Positions 15,701 to 23,695 of a stretch of DNA of 29,901 nucleotides are shown in pieces (position 1 is the stretch's first letter; each line of letters starts with the position of its first letter). Source of the DNA: a virus. The stretch lies in the IMG/VR virus record IMGVR_UViG_3300019751_000007, positions 1 through 29,901 of that record, one strand, 5' to 3'. Position numbers and translations under genes: made by a program. Under the pieces are notes generated by a model. It did not search any database, had not been told where the DNA came from, and saw only the letters and a program-made list of their open reading frames with translations.

Positions 15701-18178
15701 TGAAGCTTCGTCCGCCCTTTGTTCGAGGATATCTAAATCTCGATTTACTTGGGGCCGGTCCATTTCTAAGCTTGCTAATGTCTGAGCGTATTGACCTCTA
15801 TCTTTCTTACTAAATAGAACATCATCTAAACTAGGGTCCTCCTCACTAAGATCGATCCTCCGATCCATGTCTTCGGATTCAGCAAAAGCTAACGCCTCAT
15901 CGAAGTCGGAGGTGCTAGTTTCAACCATGTCGTAAGCATTGTCTAAAGGTTGAAAGGCCCACACAAACTTGCGTGGAAAACCGTCTTTATCTAACGCCTC
16001 ACTATTTGAATCGGGGTCTTCGTATTTAGTAAATCCAAAATACTTTGGCTTTCTACTAGTTCTCTCCCCGGTGTCCGGATCATATATTGCATAGTCTACT
16101 ACCGAATGGAACTCTTGGTGTAAGGCATGAGTCTCGTCAAGCTTTACTAACTGACCGGGTTTACCCGCAGTTAAAGCTTCGGCTTCGGCCTCAAAGTCTT
16201 TTGGTATTCCGTACTTCCTGCCGGTCCCTTGGCTTGAGGAAAAATTTTTAACTGAAGCAGACTCCCTCACAAAATCCGAAAATCGACTAGCTAAAATATT
16301 ATCCACCTCGTCATCTTGTGCATCAGTTGAGCGAGAGGTTATTTGTTGGTTAACCTTATTTAAGGTTGGAGTTTTAATTAACTGATTTGCGAGACTAACT
16401 GCTTTTAATATTTGTCTATCGGTGTCAGGAGTAGGTTGAATTTTGTTACCCGTAACTTTATGGAAAGCATCTATAACAGACTGCTTCAAACCACCTTGTG
16501 AGTTTGGTTTCTCTGACACTCGGGCAACTATTTCTTTACCTAAAGTTATCTGATTAAAATTTGAATCGTTTGAGTAGTCTTTTATTATACGCCTACCCAA
16601 GGGTGTGTTAACATATTGCCTACCTACCTGATCATAAAAGGCATCTTGTAAGGGACCCGAAACTGCTTCGGTACCAAAGTGACCAATAGCTTCATGCCTT
16701 AAAACTCTTTGCACATCGCTTACAGAATTTAGTTCCGATGCAACTAGGATAACTTTCTTGTCCCCCTCCCGTCCTACATATAAGCCCTCTATACCGTCAC
16801 CCGTTTTGAACTTACCGTCTAGGCTAGGCTCAATACTACCTAGTCCCTCTGCGTTCTCTACTATGTGTATGGGTAAGTTATGAGAGATAGCCTTGGCTTC
16901 TTTTGCGATAGCCTTCTGAACATCTGCCACACTCATTCCACCGTCACTTACGCCCACGCTAACCGACTTTACCGTGTTAGAATTTTCAGATATTATAATT
17001 TGTTCAACCGCTTGCTCGTAATCTTTTAAAAATTTAGTTGCTTGCTCGTCCCCCTCAAGGCTTTCCTTCTTAGCCCTTGTTAGTACTTCTTTACGGAAAG
17101 CTTCTACATCTTTTATTAGAGCAGACTCCCCCTCACCTACGCCAAGAGATAGTGTGTTAGCACCCGCACCAAGTATGGTACCGATTGCAAAGTCTCTTAA
17201 TGTACCCTCTGTTATTTTTTGTTCGGGGTCTATGTTGCGTTGGATCATCCAATTCTGTAGACCCGAGCTTACCGCTTCACTACTACCCTCTGCTAAACTA
17301 CCCCATGTGTAAGTGAGTAACTTGTCCTTAGTGCTTCCCGCAGTACCACGAAACAACTTACCCGCACTACCCATAAAAATTTTATCTAGTGCAATCTCGG
17401 GTATAGCGGTCCACAAATTACCGTAAGCATCTGACTTAGCCTCTTCGTCAATCTTACTTTGCATGGCACCTATCTCTTCATCGGATAATAGAAGTGGGTT
17501 CTCCACTCCCTCCATGGCTTTTTCTAACCTAGCACTCTTAGATGCTTGGTAGTTACCCTCAAAGTTTTGCCCAACTACTTGTGCGGTAAGAGCTAGGAAA
17601 CCCGCTTTAGGTCCACCTAATAAAGTGGAACCACTTACCATTGAAATCTGACCGGTCAAACCTCCCGCACCTTGGGCCAAGTCACCTACAAAAGTTTGCT
17701 CTAATTCTTCTTTCAGATACGCACCGTAAAAATCACTCTGCTCATCTGCCATCTTCTGTAGATAATTCAAACGGCGTTGCCTATCGGGTCTATTTAATTG
17801 ATCTTGAATCTTATCCGCTTCCTCATCTTGACCCATCATCCGTAGGTAACCCGCTTCTGAGTTTAAGAATGATCCTTCCAAACCCGTCATAAACTTACGG
17901 CCGGTTTGGTACACATCCCGTTCACGGTTTACTTCTCTAGCTACGAACCTTTCTTTCTCTTCCCCGTCTAAATATTTATCAGCGGTCTGTAATCTTTCTA
18001 ATTCCCTATCTTCCGTATAAGCGGGTTCAAATAAGATATCACGGTTAGCCATTCCCTTTCCATCAGGAGAGGGAAGCTCATACGCAAACGCTTGTAAGGG
18101 TAAGGTACCACCGTCTCTTGAATCAGGAAACAAGTCGGCGGGGTTTGTATTATCAGCAAACCGTTTTATTTCACTCAT
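9707..18178 (-). CDS. Giant polyvalent internal-virion/ejection protein (2823 aa)
   Basis: The single uninterrupted frame has several regions. (a) Residues 160-350 are Gly/Ala-rich hydrophobic stretches typical of membrane-penetrating ejection proteins. (b) RVLRHEAIGHFG at 491-502 is a zincin HExxH (His495, Glu496, His500). (c) A class I SAM-methyltransferase-like domain spans about 840-1030 (LDYGAGLGYG 863-872, IGRVLKVGGRAVIQ 944-957). (d) An ADP-ribosyltransferase-like segment spans 1238-1310 (YHRT 1243, FVSS 1268, Glu1303). (e) GGFGTKTATF...AIDRHM at 1401-1429 resembles a helix-hairpin-helix glycosylase core. (f) Long charged coiled-coil stretches fill 1450-2170. (g) A C-terminal part (2170-2600) has several hydrophobic segments. 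It is the last of the ejection-type genes, corresponding in order to T7 gp16. The probable role is to travel with the DNA into the host and act on membrane, proteins and nucleic acid (inference). No RNA polymerase motifs were seen. Confidence 0.82.
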   Translation of the reverse strand: MSEIKRFADNTNPADLFPDSRDGGTLPLQAFAYELPSPDGKGMANRDILFEPAYTEDRELERLQTADKYLDGEEKERFVAREVNRERDVYQTGRKFMTGLEGSFLNSEAGYLRMMGQDEEADKIQDQLNRPDRQRRLNYLQKMADEQSDFYGAYLKEELEQTFVGDLAQGAGGLTGQISMVSGSTLLGGPKAGFLALTAQVVGQNFEGNYQASKSARLEKAMEGVENPLLLSDEEIGAMQSKIDEEAKSDAYGNLWTAIPEIALDKIFMGSAGKLFRGTAGSTKDKLLTYTWGSLAEGSSEAVSSGLQNWMIQRNIDPEQKITEGTLRDFAIGTILGAGANTLSLGVGEGESALIKDVEAFRKEVLTRAKKESLEGDEQATKFLKDYEQAVEQIIISENSNTVKSVSVGVSDGGMSVADVQKAIAKEAKAISHNLPIHIVENAEGLGSIEPSLDGKFKTGDGIEGLYVGREGDKKVILVASELNSVSDVQRVLRHEAIGHFGTEAVSGPLQDAFYDQVGRQYVNTPLGRRIIKDYSNDSNFNQITLGKEIVARVSEKPNSQGGLKQSVIDAFHKVTGNKIQPTPDTDRQILKAVSLANQLIKTPTLNKVNQQITSRSTDAQDDEVDNILASRFSDFVRESASVKNFSSSQGTGRKYGIPKDFEAEAEALTAGKPGQLVKLDETHALHQEFHSVVDYAIYDPDTGERTSRKPKYFGFTKYEDPDSNSEALDKDGFPRKFVWAFQPLDNAYDMVETSTSDFDEALAFAESEDMDRRIDLSEEDPSLDDVLFSKKDRGQYAQTLASLEMDRPQVNRDLDILEQRADEASALPPEENAQATQRKNTIPTYIKSKQYLDELQKGGNTLDYGAGLGYGSLAIGADSFEPFARENFVTSMDEDYKPILFGEPKYKQSKEIPDESYDKIISPNVLNVVRNDLGQRDKVVQDIGRVLKVGGRAVIQARDVSAVMGAKTARPGPEENSVIAKSEGRETFQKGFSSDELQQYVSQVLGIGFTVNKVPSNRSISGSAVLVHKDPKVMGAIKKKNSEILLSKKSKELQQGIVKDERGNLFYKGRAPMEWSPEDFKEVGDIYGVENLGPLTPLVEVKDPETGKTYKMPGGLDGKFTYYDMLWIKNNQPGINNVGEQTHAKITKKLSESLTPKSVDKVQQFNRLAFGFLSPNAPLLPNEYGVARIFSQSMDDIQRLADMADSYPPDLPKPPVVKTKPIFKDNKNKPIKVNPDGTITVYHRTNVDPKEINKQGFISKENTKEIFVSSKNKGMAEGYGKNAIALKVKQEDLEIDDAFDGEAHFRLKIGPANKALAEAIKLQKEKDKLSKARSDWNKTVKKAFDIGARGKEGGIGIGLTQDFSLLANFARLYVKNPDFFIKKADESWSDYVDKVSTQVGGFGTKTATFGGVWQDPYNAMISAIDRHMAKAFTKDLLADKDLKKRFSTVIVSAFNKELKEARKARTDYRKSLKKAKTETAKQKVEKAWKEKQEKILDPTLREVKTLDGVMSQVNRGEQGKGTDALSKAVFATMTSDKPAYRTKDGVNPSVREEARLLKFIEEPKTFNIMSEAYKKALEVNERKAEELGIPVFPAQWTLWDRIRERIEPHEVMFPDLHKLPRMGRDQIAQTFNASSKAGYAVAPRPIEPTGQDPASLVYFSKKENSDDPILGESKFLVRLQQDEELPEQIRNNLDILYGVRGHREVLESLRPWFRERKKLSYEQMALELGNFSRTDLTPEQKVLVGQILIKRLGLRADALRKKLADKKTKGQLELDGIIETNRLDDIAIDLAQKLAEYGRELGRGVSIFQAFNSLSTAGRIRLAKRQIRKATQARVDAKDAEMQKVTSVLEDLIKVAQQAGFDAMSLEFFRKKSPNLIKLIEEKYAPSLWGAYRKESVNKLHAQIMSALNKSESESSKPTGTPLAQFVNELVAEIKARKEIESGGGPTRERSRSDILRDALLNSEKYADVWHDLAKRTLSDESLTDAQIEELESFFGEMPRDPSGKLVQSTIKERMDKFNLKLQDIAKKSFLDKSDIKTKINEALISDLDLPKDIANKLAIQMNREFNRMVAGEAKKQLDKFKKTTLAPKLKKVTKNTEQFVIEMANLGGFDRADLYDAIAKKLNIPTVDKKFLDEAKRIAQEIENAPEGFQQNNKIIDLMNLIQNKAGDGAVALMMAIRVANLVSGFSTQVVNLSGNLSTAIPMVGTHFIRTKFDKNIGYKIAMNQLIGLKKGLQEAGSVMVTGRGRTGYEMDKFGFDPILERKTLAGGKFNPYNYLKYVHRFMSAMDLAFRFSNIEGKATMLAGMEGKRRGLKGKELRRYIDEALAYDQQNVSTAEAKASAEGLSGLNHKRRVNEILESRRNPELREESEQYGLRSTFQNVPEGFIGALASAVAQTNYPAVVAGQEVPPAKQMLSAVGQFFIPFIRVVANVQNMVFDYTPILGGVRAEMHRRGTNRVRANAKPASDEMVADLHTRHAIGVAMTGVLAYLFFSEEEDEENRLFDVTAGGPKNYQKKKTLMEGGYRPYTVRIAGKEIGYKETPFGGFLAFLGGIKDHIKYGDDIATMPGIMLAGTLAFGRLIFDQAFFKGVSDFVDIAKADDKSVSTFKRLVQQGPGQFAIPNLFQQIDKAMSNEKYDEGQMDSFFGHYILPSVPFIRQMGAPNLDVFGKPVELYSGNYFERTYDRVFRDAKMDPLLEKLVQKKIIPIKANDGQVIRGKEEDEELSTLHRAQDLYVFRSIKGRFYRQLLDEFDRGTDPETGQPRIVVGEDFESQILKESPENMQAISQKLSASATKFARYRVADMSREEVRLRIAEIKKEFDK

Positions 18179-18180
18179 AC

Positions 18181-19266
18181 TTATTGATTAGATTTACCTT
18201 CTAGGGCCTTGTACCTTCTTTGTAGGTCCGAAAGTGCGGTTCGGTAGAATGGTGACAAACCACTTTTTCCCGTTAACGGGTCAACCCGATCTTTATTAGA
18301 ATATAAACGCATAGCCATACGCATCTCTTGTAGGGTAGCGTTCGGCTTCAAAGCATTTTCCATTATATCGTTCTCGGCACGGAAAGTCGCCATCTTAACT
18401 CCCTCTTCATCGCCATCTTGAGGTAAGGTAGGTGCATCAAAATATCTAAACTCCCCGCCTCTTTTGTTAGGTAGTCCATAGACATCAGGGCTCCCGTCTT
18501 TGTTGAAGTCTATAGATATCGGTTCGGGGTTGAACGCTCCTTCTTCTAACCGCATACCTCCCTCCAAGAAGTTGTTAATATCACTAGGTTTACCGCCCGA
18601 CTTTATCCAAGTTGCTATTTCTGTTTTCTTTTCTTCCTCGCTACCACTAACTAACTTAGTAAAGTCACCGCCATTTTCCGTAAATACATCTTGGACATTC
18701 TCGGTAGCTTTTGAAAATCCATCGAGGTTCTTCATAAAAGCCCCGTAAAAACCGAAAGGCTTTTCACCGGTAGGAAATAACTCTTTAGGTATATTAGGGA
18801 ATTTTGTCTCAGCTAAAGTTACGCCATCATCATTTGCTTTATTAAAGAACTCGTGGTTTGCGACCTCCTCCATCTCCTCCTCTCTTTCGGCACGGATTTC
18901 AGAGGGACTTTTCTTCCCCATCTCAGCAGTCTTGGCCTCATAGAAATCTCCTAACTGCTCTGCTTTTTTTTCTTGAAGCTGAAAGTTTTTAAGACCTAAA
19001 GTACTAGTTATTACGGAGGGGTCCTTTGAACCCGCCTTTGCGATCTCGTCATCGAAGCCCGCTTGCTTCAAAGCGGTGTATGTAGTTTCTTGTTGCTCCT
19101 TCTTTTCTTTCTTAGCCCTATACTTTTCTATACCATTGGCAATTGCAGTACCGAAATTCTGCAACGCATTAGCATACATACGACCGGGAGCCGTAGCACT
19201 CTGCATATCCATTCTTGCTATTTGTGGTGCGGGACCACTCCCAAAAAAAGGTCTACCTCTTGCCAT
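18181..19266 (-). CDS. Internal virion-type structural protein (361 aa)
   Basis: The N-terminus (ARGRPFFGSGPAPQIARMD) and the repeated helical, Lys/Glu-rich stretches (GIEKYRAKKEKKEQQETTY; EIRAEREEEMEEVANHEFF) are like those of phage ejection proteins. The first 80 residues include an amphipathic helix (YANALQNFGTAIANGIEKY). No enzyme motif or membrane segment is visible. It lies between another long structural gene and the giant protein with 2-nt gaps, the position held by gp15 in T7-like phages. The structural role rests on context; the family is not recognised. Confidence 0.62.
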   Translation of the reverse strand: MARGRPFFGSGPAPQIARMDMQSATAPGRMYANALQNFGTAIANGIEKYRAKKEKKEQQETTYTALKQAGFDDEIAKAGSKDPSVITSTLGLKNFQLQEKKAEQLGDFYEAKTAEMGKKSPSEIRAEREEEMEEVANHEFFNKANDDGVTLAETKFPNIPKELFPTGEKPFGFYGAFMKNLDGFSKATENVQDVFTENGGDFTKLVSGSEEEKKTEIATWIKSGGKPSDINNFLEGGMRLEEGAFNPEPISIDFNKDGSPDVYGLPNKRGGEFRYFDAPTLPQDGDEEGVKMATFRAENDIMENALKPNATLQEMRMAMRLYSNKDRVDPLTGKSGLSPFYRTALSDLQRRYKALEGKSNQ

Positions 19267-19268
19267 AA

Positions 19269-20804
19269 TTAAGCCCTCCCCGCTAGATAGCCACCGCCAA
19301 GGCTTCCACCCAAACCTAACAACCCGCTAAACATACCGGCTCGGTTAGATGCAGTAGCCGTTCTAGCATTCATTTCGTTTTGTTGATTACTTGCGTGAAG
19401 TGCTCCGGCGTATGCACTTTCAGGATTAAATATAGTAGGTGCAGACTGCAAAGTAAATCCCGCAGTCCCGAACTGAGCGGATGCATCTCCGGGAACTCTG
19501 CTTGCTCTACCCGTCAACGCTAACAATGGGTCTTGAGCACCTAACTGATACGATGCAGATGCGTTCCTTAAACTTTGTCCGTAATTACTATAAGCTTGTT
19601 GGTTAGCCGTTTGATAATTAGCTAAGTTTTGTTGGCGTACTCCCATTAAATTGTTTAGCCTACTCTGCCTTACCTGACGGTCACCGTCTAACTTAGCTTT
19701 CATTCTTGCAAAGTCGGATGAAGATTGTCCAATCGTACCACGGCTACTTGCATAACCTAACATCTGTTGATCTAAGTCCCTAGACTCGCTCTCAGTTAGG
19801 CCACCCCCCGCCTGATACTCTTCCATTAAGTCGGCTTCTATACCTCCGCCTATCCTACCTCTCAGAGATTGCAGTAGGTCCCCGTCCATCGCATCCCGTG
19901 AACGGGATACCATATCTTGGGCACCACTTAAAACAGATTGTCTAAGTGCTTCCGCTTCAGGGTCAGCTTCCCGATTGGCTTTAATAAGTTCCTGACCTAA
20001 GTCACGAACCATGCTTATGTCACCCTCTACTGATTTTCTTTTTTGTGCTACCTGAGAGGGTATAATATAATCTTCATATGCTTCTAGTAACCCAACTGAT
20101 GGATCAATACCAAGGTTCTCCAACATGATCCCTCTCTCAAGGTTTGCATACTGAGGTCTGAACTGAGACTCTGATTCAAATAATAATGGAGCCATGTCTC
20201 GTTGACCCATGAGTGTGCCCAACATTTCTTGATAATAATCTCGGGGCGGAGGGGCTTCCACATCTCCTTTTTTGTAACTAGGTACACCTCCCGATGACGG
20301 CTTTCCTGATCCGCCTACTGCTTTTAGTAAAGCTTCCTCACTCGGATTAACATAAGCTAACCTTTCGCCGGGAGGGGCTACGGCGTTTAGCTCTTTGGCA
20401 GACTTCTTTAAATTCTTATCATTAGGGACGGCATTCTTCTTAGGCTTCTTGGGATCATAGCTTGGTATCTCAGCCGGTGTACCCTCCATCTCCATGTCAT
20501 CAATACTAACATCGTACTTACTTTTATCTATTCGGTTGGCGGGTCCGTATTTACCCCCACCCGAGAAAGCATCGTTTACGCTACCACCAATCGGCTCAAA
20601 GCCGGGCTCTGATATTCCTTTTTTATTAGGCTCCCCCCTCCGTAACTTTACTTGGCCTCCCGCCACACCCATGGGGGGCCTCGGGCTTACCGTACCCTTA
20701 GCATTAGCTTTAAACACGGGTTGGTTCTGACGAAACAATTGACCACTCGAATCCGCAAACACGGGCCTCGGTGGTGGCGGTCCACTTTGTGCTTTCTTAC
20801 TCAT
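19269..20804 (-). CDS. Internal virion-type structural protein, low-complexity N-terminus (511 aa)
   Basis: ATG 20804 (MSKKAQSG) is chosen because it overlaps the upstream stop as ATGAGTAA. The frame stays open to 20858, but that start would lie 62 nt inside the previous gene. Residues 1-190 are Pro/Gly/Lys-rich and probably disordered (GPPPPRP, KPKKNAVPNDKNLKK). Residues 200-420 are helical and Gln/Arg-rich (RQVRQSRLNNLMGVRQQNLANYQ). The C-terminus is a Gly-rich hydrophobic segment (MFSGLLGLGGSLGGGYLAGRA) suited to membrane insertion. Gene order matches T7 gp14, an ejection protein that reaches the outer membrane, but sequence similarity was not recognised. Confidence 0.6.
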   Translation of the reverse strand: MSKKAQSGPPPPRPVFADSSGQLFRQNQPVFKANAKGTVSPRPPMGVAGGQVKLRRGEPNKKGISEPGFEPIGGSVNDAFSGGGKYGPANRIDKSKYDVSIDDMEMEGTPAEIPSYDPKKPKKNAVPNDKNLKKSAKELNAVAPPGERLAYVNPSEEALLKAVGGSGKPSSGGVPSYKKGDVEAPPPRDYYQEMLGTLMGQRDMAPLLFESESQFRPQYANLERGIMLENLGIDPSVGLLEAYEDYIIPSQVAQKRKSVEGDISMVRDLGQELIKANREADPEAEALRQSVLSGAQDMVSRSRDAMDGDLLQSLRGRIGGGIEADLMEEYQAGGGLTESESRDLDQQMLGYASSRGTIGQSSSDFARMKAKLDGDRQVRQSRLNNLMGVRQQNLANYQTANQQAYSNYGQSLRNASASYQLGAQDPLLALTGRASRVPGDASAQFGTAGFTLQSAPTIFNPESAYAGALHASNQQNEMNARTATASNRAGMFSGLLGLGGSLGGGYLAGRA

Positions 20805-21180
20805 CTTTAACCTTATTGTACATTTTTTCCCAAGAGTATGTCCTGAGTTTAGTATCACCGTTTGGCGTTATCCGTCTAAACATAAGGTAAGGTAAGGGCT
20901 TCAACATATCCATCATGGCTTTGATCTTACCGATACCCGCAACCCAACGAATGTACCAAGTGTCAGGACACTCGGGGTACCATTGGCCTTGAGGCTCTAC
21001 GCTTTTGTTTATTGGTTTCACCATCATAAAAAATTCAGGATTAGATATTACTAGACCTCCTACTAGATAGTTATGCATCTCTTTAAAAAATTCATTCTTA
21101 TCCTCGTACAACGCTACCACTTGTTCAAAGGGTGGTAAATGTTGTAGCTTGTCTAATAACTCTACCTTTATGTTAGACAC
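20797..21180 (-). CDS. T7 gp13-like small virion/morphogenesis protein (127 aa)
   Basis: The layout recalls the gp13/DUF2833 type found next to internal virion genes: a helical N-terminus (EDKNEFFKEMHNYLVGG), a central ECPDTWYIRWVAGIGKIKAMMDMLKPLPYLMFRR and a closing YSWEKMYNKV. The protein is compact, with many aromatic residues and no membrane segment. It overlaps the 511-residue internal-protein gene by 8 nt and follows the fibre-like gene by 3 nt. In T7, gp13 is needed for assembly of the internal core. The assignment relies on both context and weak pattern resemblance; GNAT-like activity cannot be seen. Confidence 0.45.
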   Translation of the reverse strand: MSNIKVELLDKLQHLPPFEQVVALYEDKNEFFKEMHNYLVGGLVISNPEFFMMVKPINKSVEPQGQWYPECPDTWYIRWVAGIGKIKAMMDMLKPLPYLMFRRITPNGDTKLRTYSWEKMYNKVKDE

Positions 21181-21183
21181 GGT

Positions 21184-22011
21184 TTAAATATAACCCATGT
21201 ATTTCATTGTGTAACCAGTACCCCCGCCCCCATTGTCAACTCTAAGGTAGATGTTACCGTTGGATTGAATCGGGCATAAGAATTGAGCACACAACCCTTG
21301 AGCTTTATCGGAAAAGTTTGAGTATACTTTATGACCGTTAGCAAAGTTAGTAGTGTTGAAGACATATACATTACAACTAGGTACTACATTACCTACCAAT
21401 TCAAAAGTTACGATTGCAAACTTTGCATTAGCGGGAGCACCTTTAGTTGTTACACTATAGGTAATATTATTACCCGAGGCATTAGAAGCACTTATAACGG
21501 TATTATCAAACCCGCCCGAACCCGTGGCAACCCCGCCAACATTTGGTTTACTAGCCTCGGATACCGTACTTAAATCACTCGCAACAAGAAAGTCATTATC
21601 AATTTTAGACTTATCGGTCGCAGATAAAAAACCTGAATCAGTAGTTGTAGCATCAGCGTGTGTATGTGTGCTTAATGAATAAGTCTCAGCTAACTTGTCC
21701 GCCGTGACTGCATCATCTGCAATCTTATCCGTGGTAACCGCACCGTTTGCTAGTTCGGTTGTGCCTATATCGCCACTCGATATATTACTAGCATCAGAAG
21801 TCCGTTGTAGAACAAAGCCCCCCGCAGTTATCCCATCATGTAAACGAACCTTCTTCGTTTGATTGTCGTAAGTTATCTGACCGGGACTGCCGGTAAAAGC
21901 ATCGTTTGCCGAGGTGTTATCGCCTTGTATGATCTGCGTGTTGTTAAGTTTATCGGCGGTTACCAATTCACCGCTTTGAAACTTGTGAGTGTTACTATTT
22001 GTTAATGCCAT
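21184..22011 (-). CDS. Tail fibre / receptor-contact protein (275 aa)
   Basis: The N-terminus carries a small phage-fibre motif ITYDNQTKKVRLHDGITAGGFVL (residues 46-68), as in Mtd- and fibre-type N-domains. It is followed by the repeat-type shaft GTTELANGAVTTDKIADDAVTADKLAE (81-107), a form very common in phage fibres. Next are a His-Thr-His (SLSTHTHAD) segment and a beta-rich C-terminal knob (IYLRVDNGGGGTGYTMKYMGYI). The likely role is host-surface or glycan contact. It is unusual in lying between the nozzle-like and gp13-like genes instead of after the ejection proteins. It begins 1 nt before the nozzle-like gene stop. Confidence 0.75.
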   Translation of the reverse strand: MALTNSNTHKFQSGELVTADKLNNTQIIQGDNTSANDAFTGSPGQITYDNQTKKVRLHDGITAGGFVLQRTSDASNISSGDIGTTELANGAVTTDKIADDAVTADKLAETYSLSTHTHADATTTDSGFLSATDKSKIDNDFLVASDLSTVSEASKPNVGGVATGSGGFDNTVISASNASGNNITYSVTTKGAPANAKFAIVTFELVGNVVPSCNVYVFNTTNFANGHKVYSNFSDKAQGLCAQFLCPIQSNGNIYLRVDNGGGGTGYTMKYMGYI

Positions 22012-22012
22012 G

Positions 22013-23695
22013 TTACTTATAGGTTTGGATTAAATTTTCGTTTGATTCAATAAACTCAGCCCGACAATGTTTTAGTTTACTGCGACCCGTGCCCTTGAAA
22101 TTATATTGAAGCGAGTTGCCTCGTCTGCCAATAGAAAACCTTTGTATATAACTTTCAACCTCGGGCCTTTCTATTGGTATTGCAAAAGAACCGTCAGGCT
22201 CTTTTAAGTTTACCGTAAGATCAGTTGTACCCGTGCTATCTAAACTCTCGGATTTTATATAACCCCTACGGTAGTTTTTAATTTCTAAATTATCGTTGTC
22301 ATAAGAACGAGTAGATATCTCCCAATTGATGGTTTCACCTGAGTCGGTTTCACCGTCATCAAATTTATATAGGACACCAAATCGGTCCGCTACATATAGT
22401 TGTTCTTGACTATCTACCGTAGTTCTAGCCACCACAAAATCAGATATCCTAAAATTATATTCGTCACGACTTTCCCACGACCCCGTAAGAGTATTGTAGA
22501 TATAACATCTACTAGTTTGATCCGTGGAAAAACTTAGGTAATATCGGTTACGGTAAAAAGCTGAACGGCAATTCCTTTCAGCTAAACTGAAGTCTTCGGA
22601 TAATATTTGATCGTTTATTGGCTTGGATAATGGTTCATTTTGGAGATCGAACCTAGTTAAAACTGATCGGCCGGTAGCTCCGTCAATACCTACATCTATT
22701 AAGAATACTCCGTTGTCAGACAAAAAGAAAATGGCTGACCCTATAGTTTGTATACTATGCCTAGATACACACCCCGAGGATTTACTTATATGAAATATAT
22801 AAGCATCCGTTAACACACCCGTATTCAAACCGCCTATGCCCCATATAGAATTTCTTTTAAATACTACACAAGTAGATTCAGGCACGGGAGTTATACCCGT
22901 TATATTATCTCCGTCCCCCACCCCGATATAAAACTTACCAAAGATATCGTAGTTACTTTCATTTATTATATCAGAAAATTCTATGATATCAGGGGCGGTT
23001 ACAATAGCTAGGCGGTTGCTGACTACCACCCCGAAATCTCCGTTAGGGATATCGGGGTCCACTACAAATTGAGTGGAACTCCCGCCGTCCCATTTTTGTA
23101 CATCTTGCCGTAAAGTAAACTCTAAATTGACGGGAAGTATTGGCCCACTACCGCTAAGTAATATAAACTGATTGTTAAATTGAATGGGCTCTATGTCACC
23201 GCCTACCGTATATGGTTTAGGACTTGGGTTTTCTTTACCTAAGATAAAGTCTAGGGATAAGGGTAATACGGGGTCGGTTAAAAGGCTAGTCTGAAACTCT
23301 TTACTATATAATGTAGAACCGTTCCAAAAGGTAACATCCGATTCTCTTACCATTGCTATTTGATTCTTATCGGACAACCCTATGCCGGGGTATTTAGTCA
23401 CCGCAAAAAAGTCTCCTTGTAACGGATCAGCTACTTCAATCCCACCGCCTTGCTCTAAGTGTATCTCGTTACCTAATTCATCTGTAAGTAAAGCACCACT
23501 ACTAATGTCAACTTGACTACTGTACCCCAAACGGGTTGTTATTATACCGTCATCCATTCTAACATTCTTAGCCTCTGCAACTTCGCCCGGCTTTAGTCGG
23601 TTAGATTGATCTCTGCTATTCATACCGGTAAAAGCAATATCACCCGACTCTACGAGTTGGGTGTCTAGTCTACCGTATTTAGCATACCTAGTCAT
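22013..23695 (-). CDS. Tail nozzle-like protein (T7 gp12 type, 560 aa)
   Basis: The N-terminal region carries the signature often seen at the start of podovirus nozzle/hub proteins: PGEVAEAKNVRMDDGIITTRLGYS (residues 37-60). The body is beta-rich with repeated strand-turn units (GVVVSNRLAIVTAPDIIEFSD, CVVFKRNSIWGIGG, AIFFLSDNGVFLID, YYLSFSTDQTSRCYIYNTLTGSWESRD) that fit a beta-propeller nozzle. The start overlaps the upstream fibre-associated gene by ATGA. This protein would form the end of the short tail through which the ejection proteins and DNA leave. Coverage of the whole fold is inferred from pattern, not from alignment. Confidence 0.72.
   Translation of the reverse strand: MTRYAKYGRLDTQLVESGDIAFTGMNSRDQSNRLKPGEVAEAKNVRMDDGIITTRLGYSSQVDISSGALLTDELGNEIHLEQGGGIEVADPLQGDFFAVTKYPGIGLSDKNQIAMVRESDVTFWNGSTLYSKEFQTSLLTDPVLPLSLDFILGKENPSPKPYTVGGDIEPIQFNNQFILLSGSGPILPVNLEFTLRQDVQKWDGGSSTQFVVDPDIPNGDFGVVVSNRLAIVTAPDIIEFSDIINESNYDIFGKFYIGVGDGDNITGITPVPESTCVVFKRNSIWGIGGLNTGVLTDAYIFHISKSSGCVSRHSIQTIGSAIFFLSDNGVFLIDVGIDGATGRSVLTRFDLQNEPLSKPINDQILSEDFSLAERNCRSAFYRNRYYLSFSTDQTSRCYIYNTLTGSWESRDEYNFRISDFVVARTTVDSQEQLYVADRFGVLYKFDDGETDSGETINWEISTRSYDNDNLEIKNYRRGYIKSESLDSTGTTDLTVNLKEPDGSFAIPIERPEVESYIQRFSIGRRGNSLQYNFKGTGRSKLKHCRAEFIESNENLIQTYK

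Noticed and set aside
9707-18178. N4-type virion RNA polymerase as the identity of the giant protein
   Set aside because: The size would fit, but no T7-like RNA polymerase motifs were found on reading the chain, and other domains account for much of it.
20805-20858. Longer N-terminus for the 511-residue internal protein
   Set aside because: It would lie entirely within the gp13-like gene, while the ATG at 20804 forms a normal overlap with its stop.
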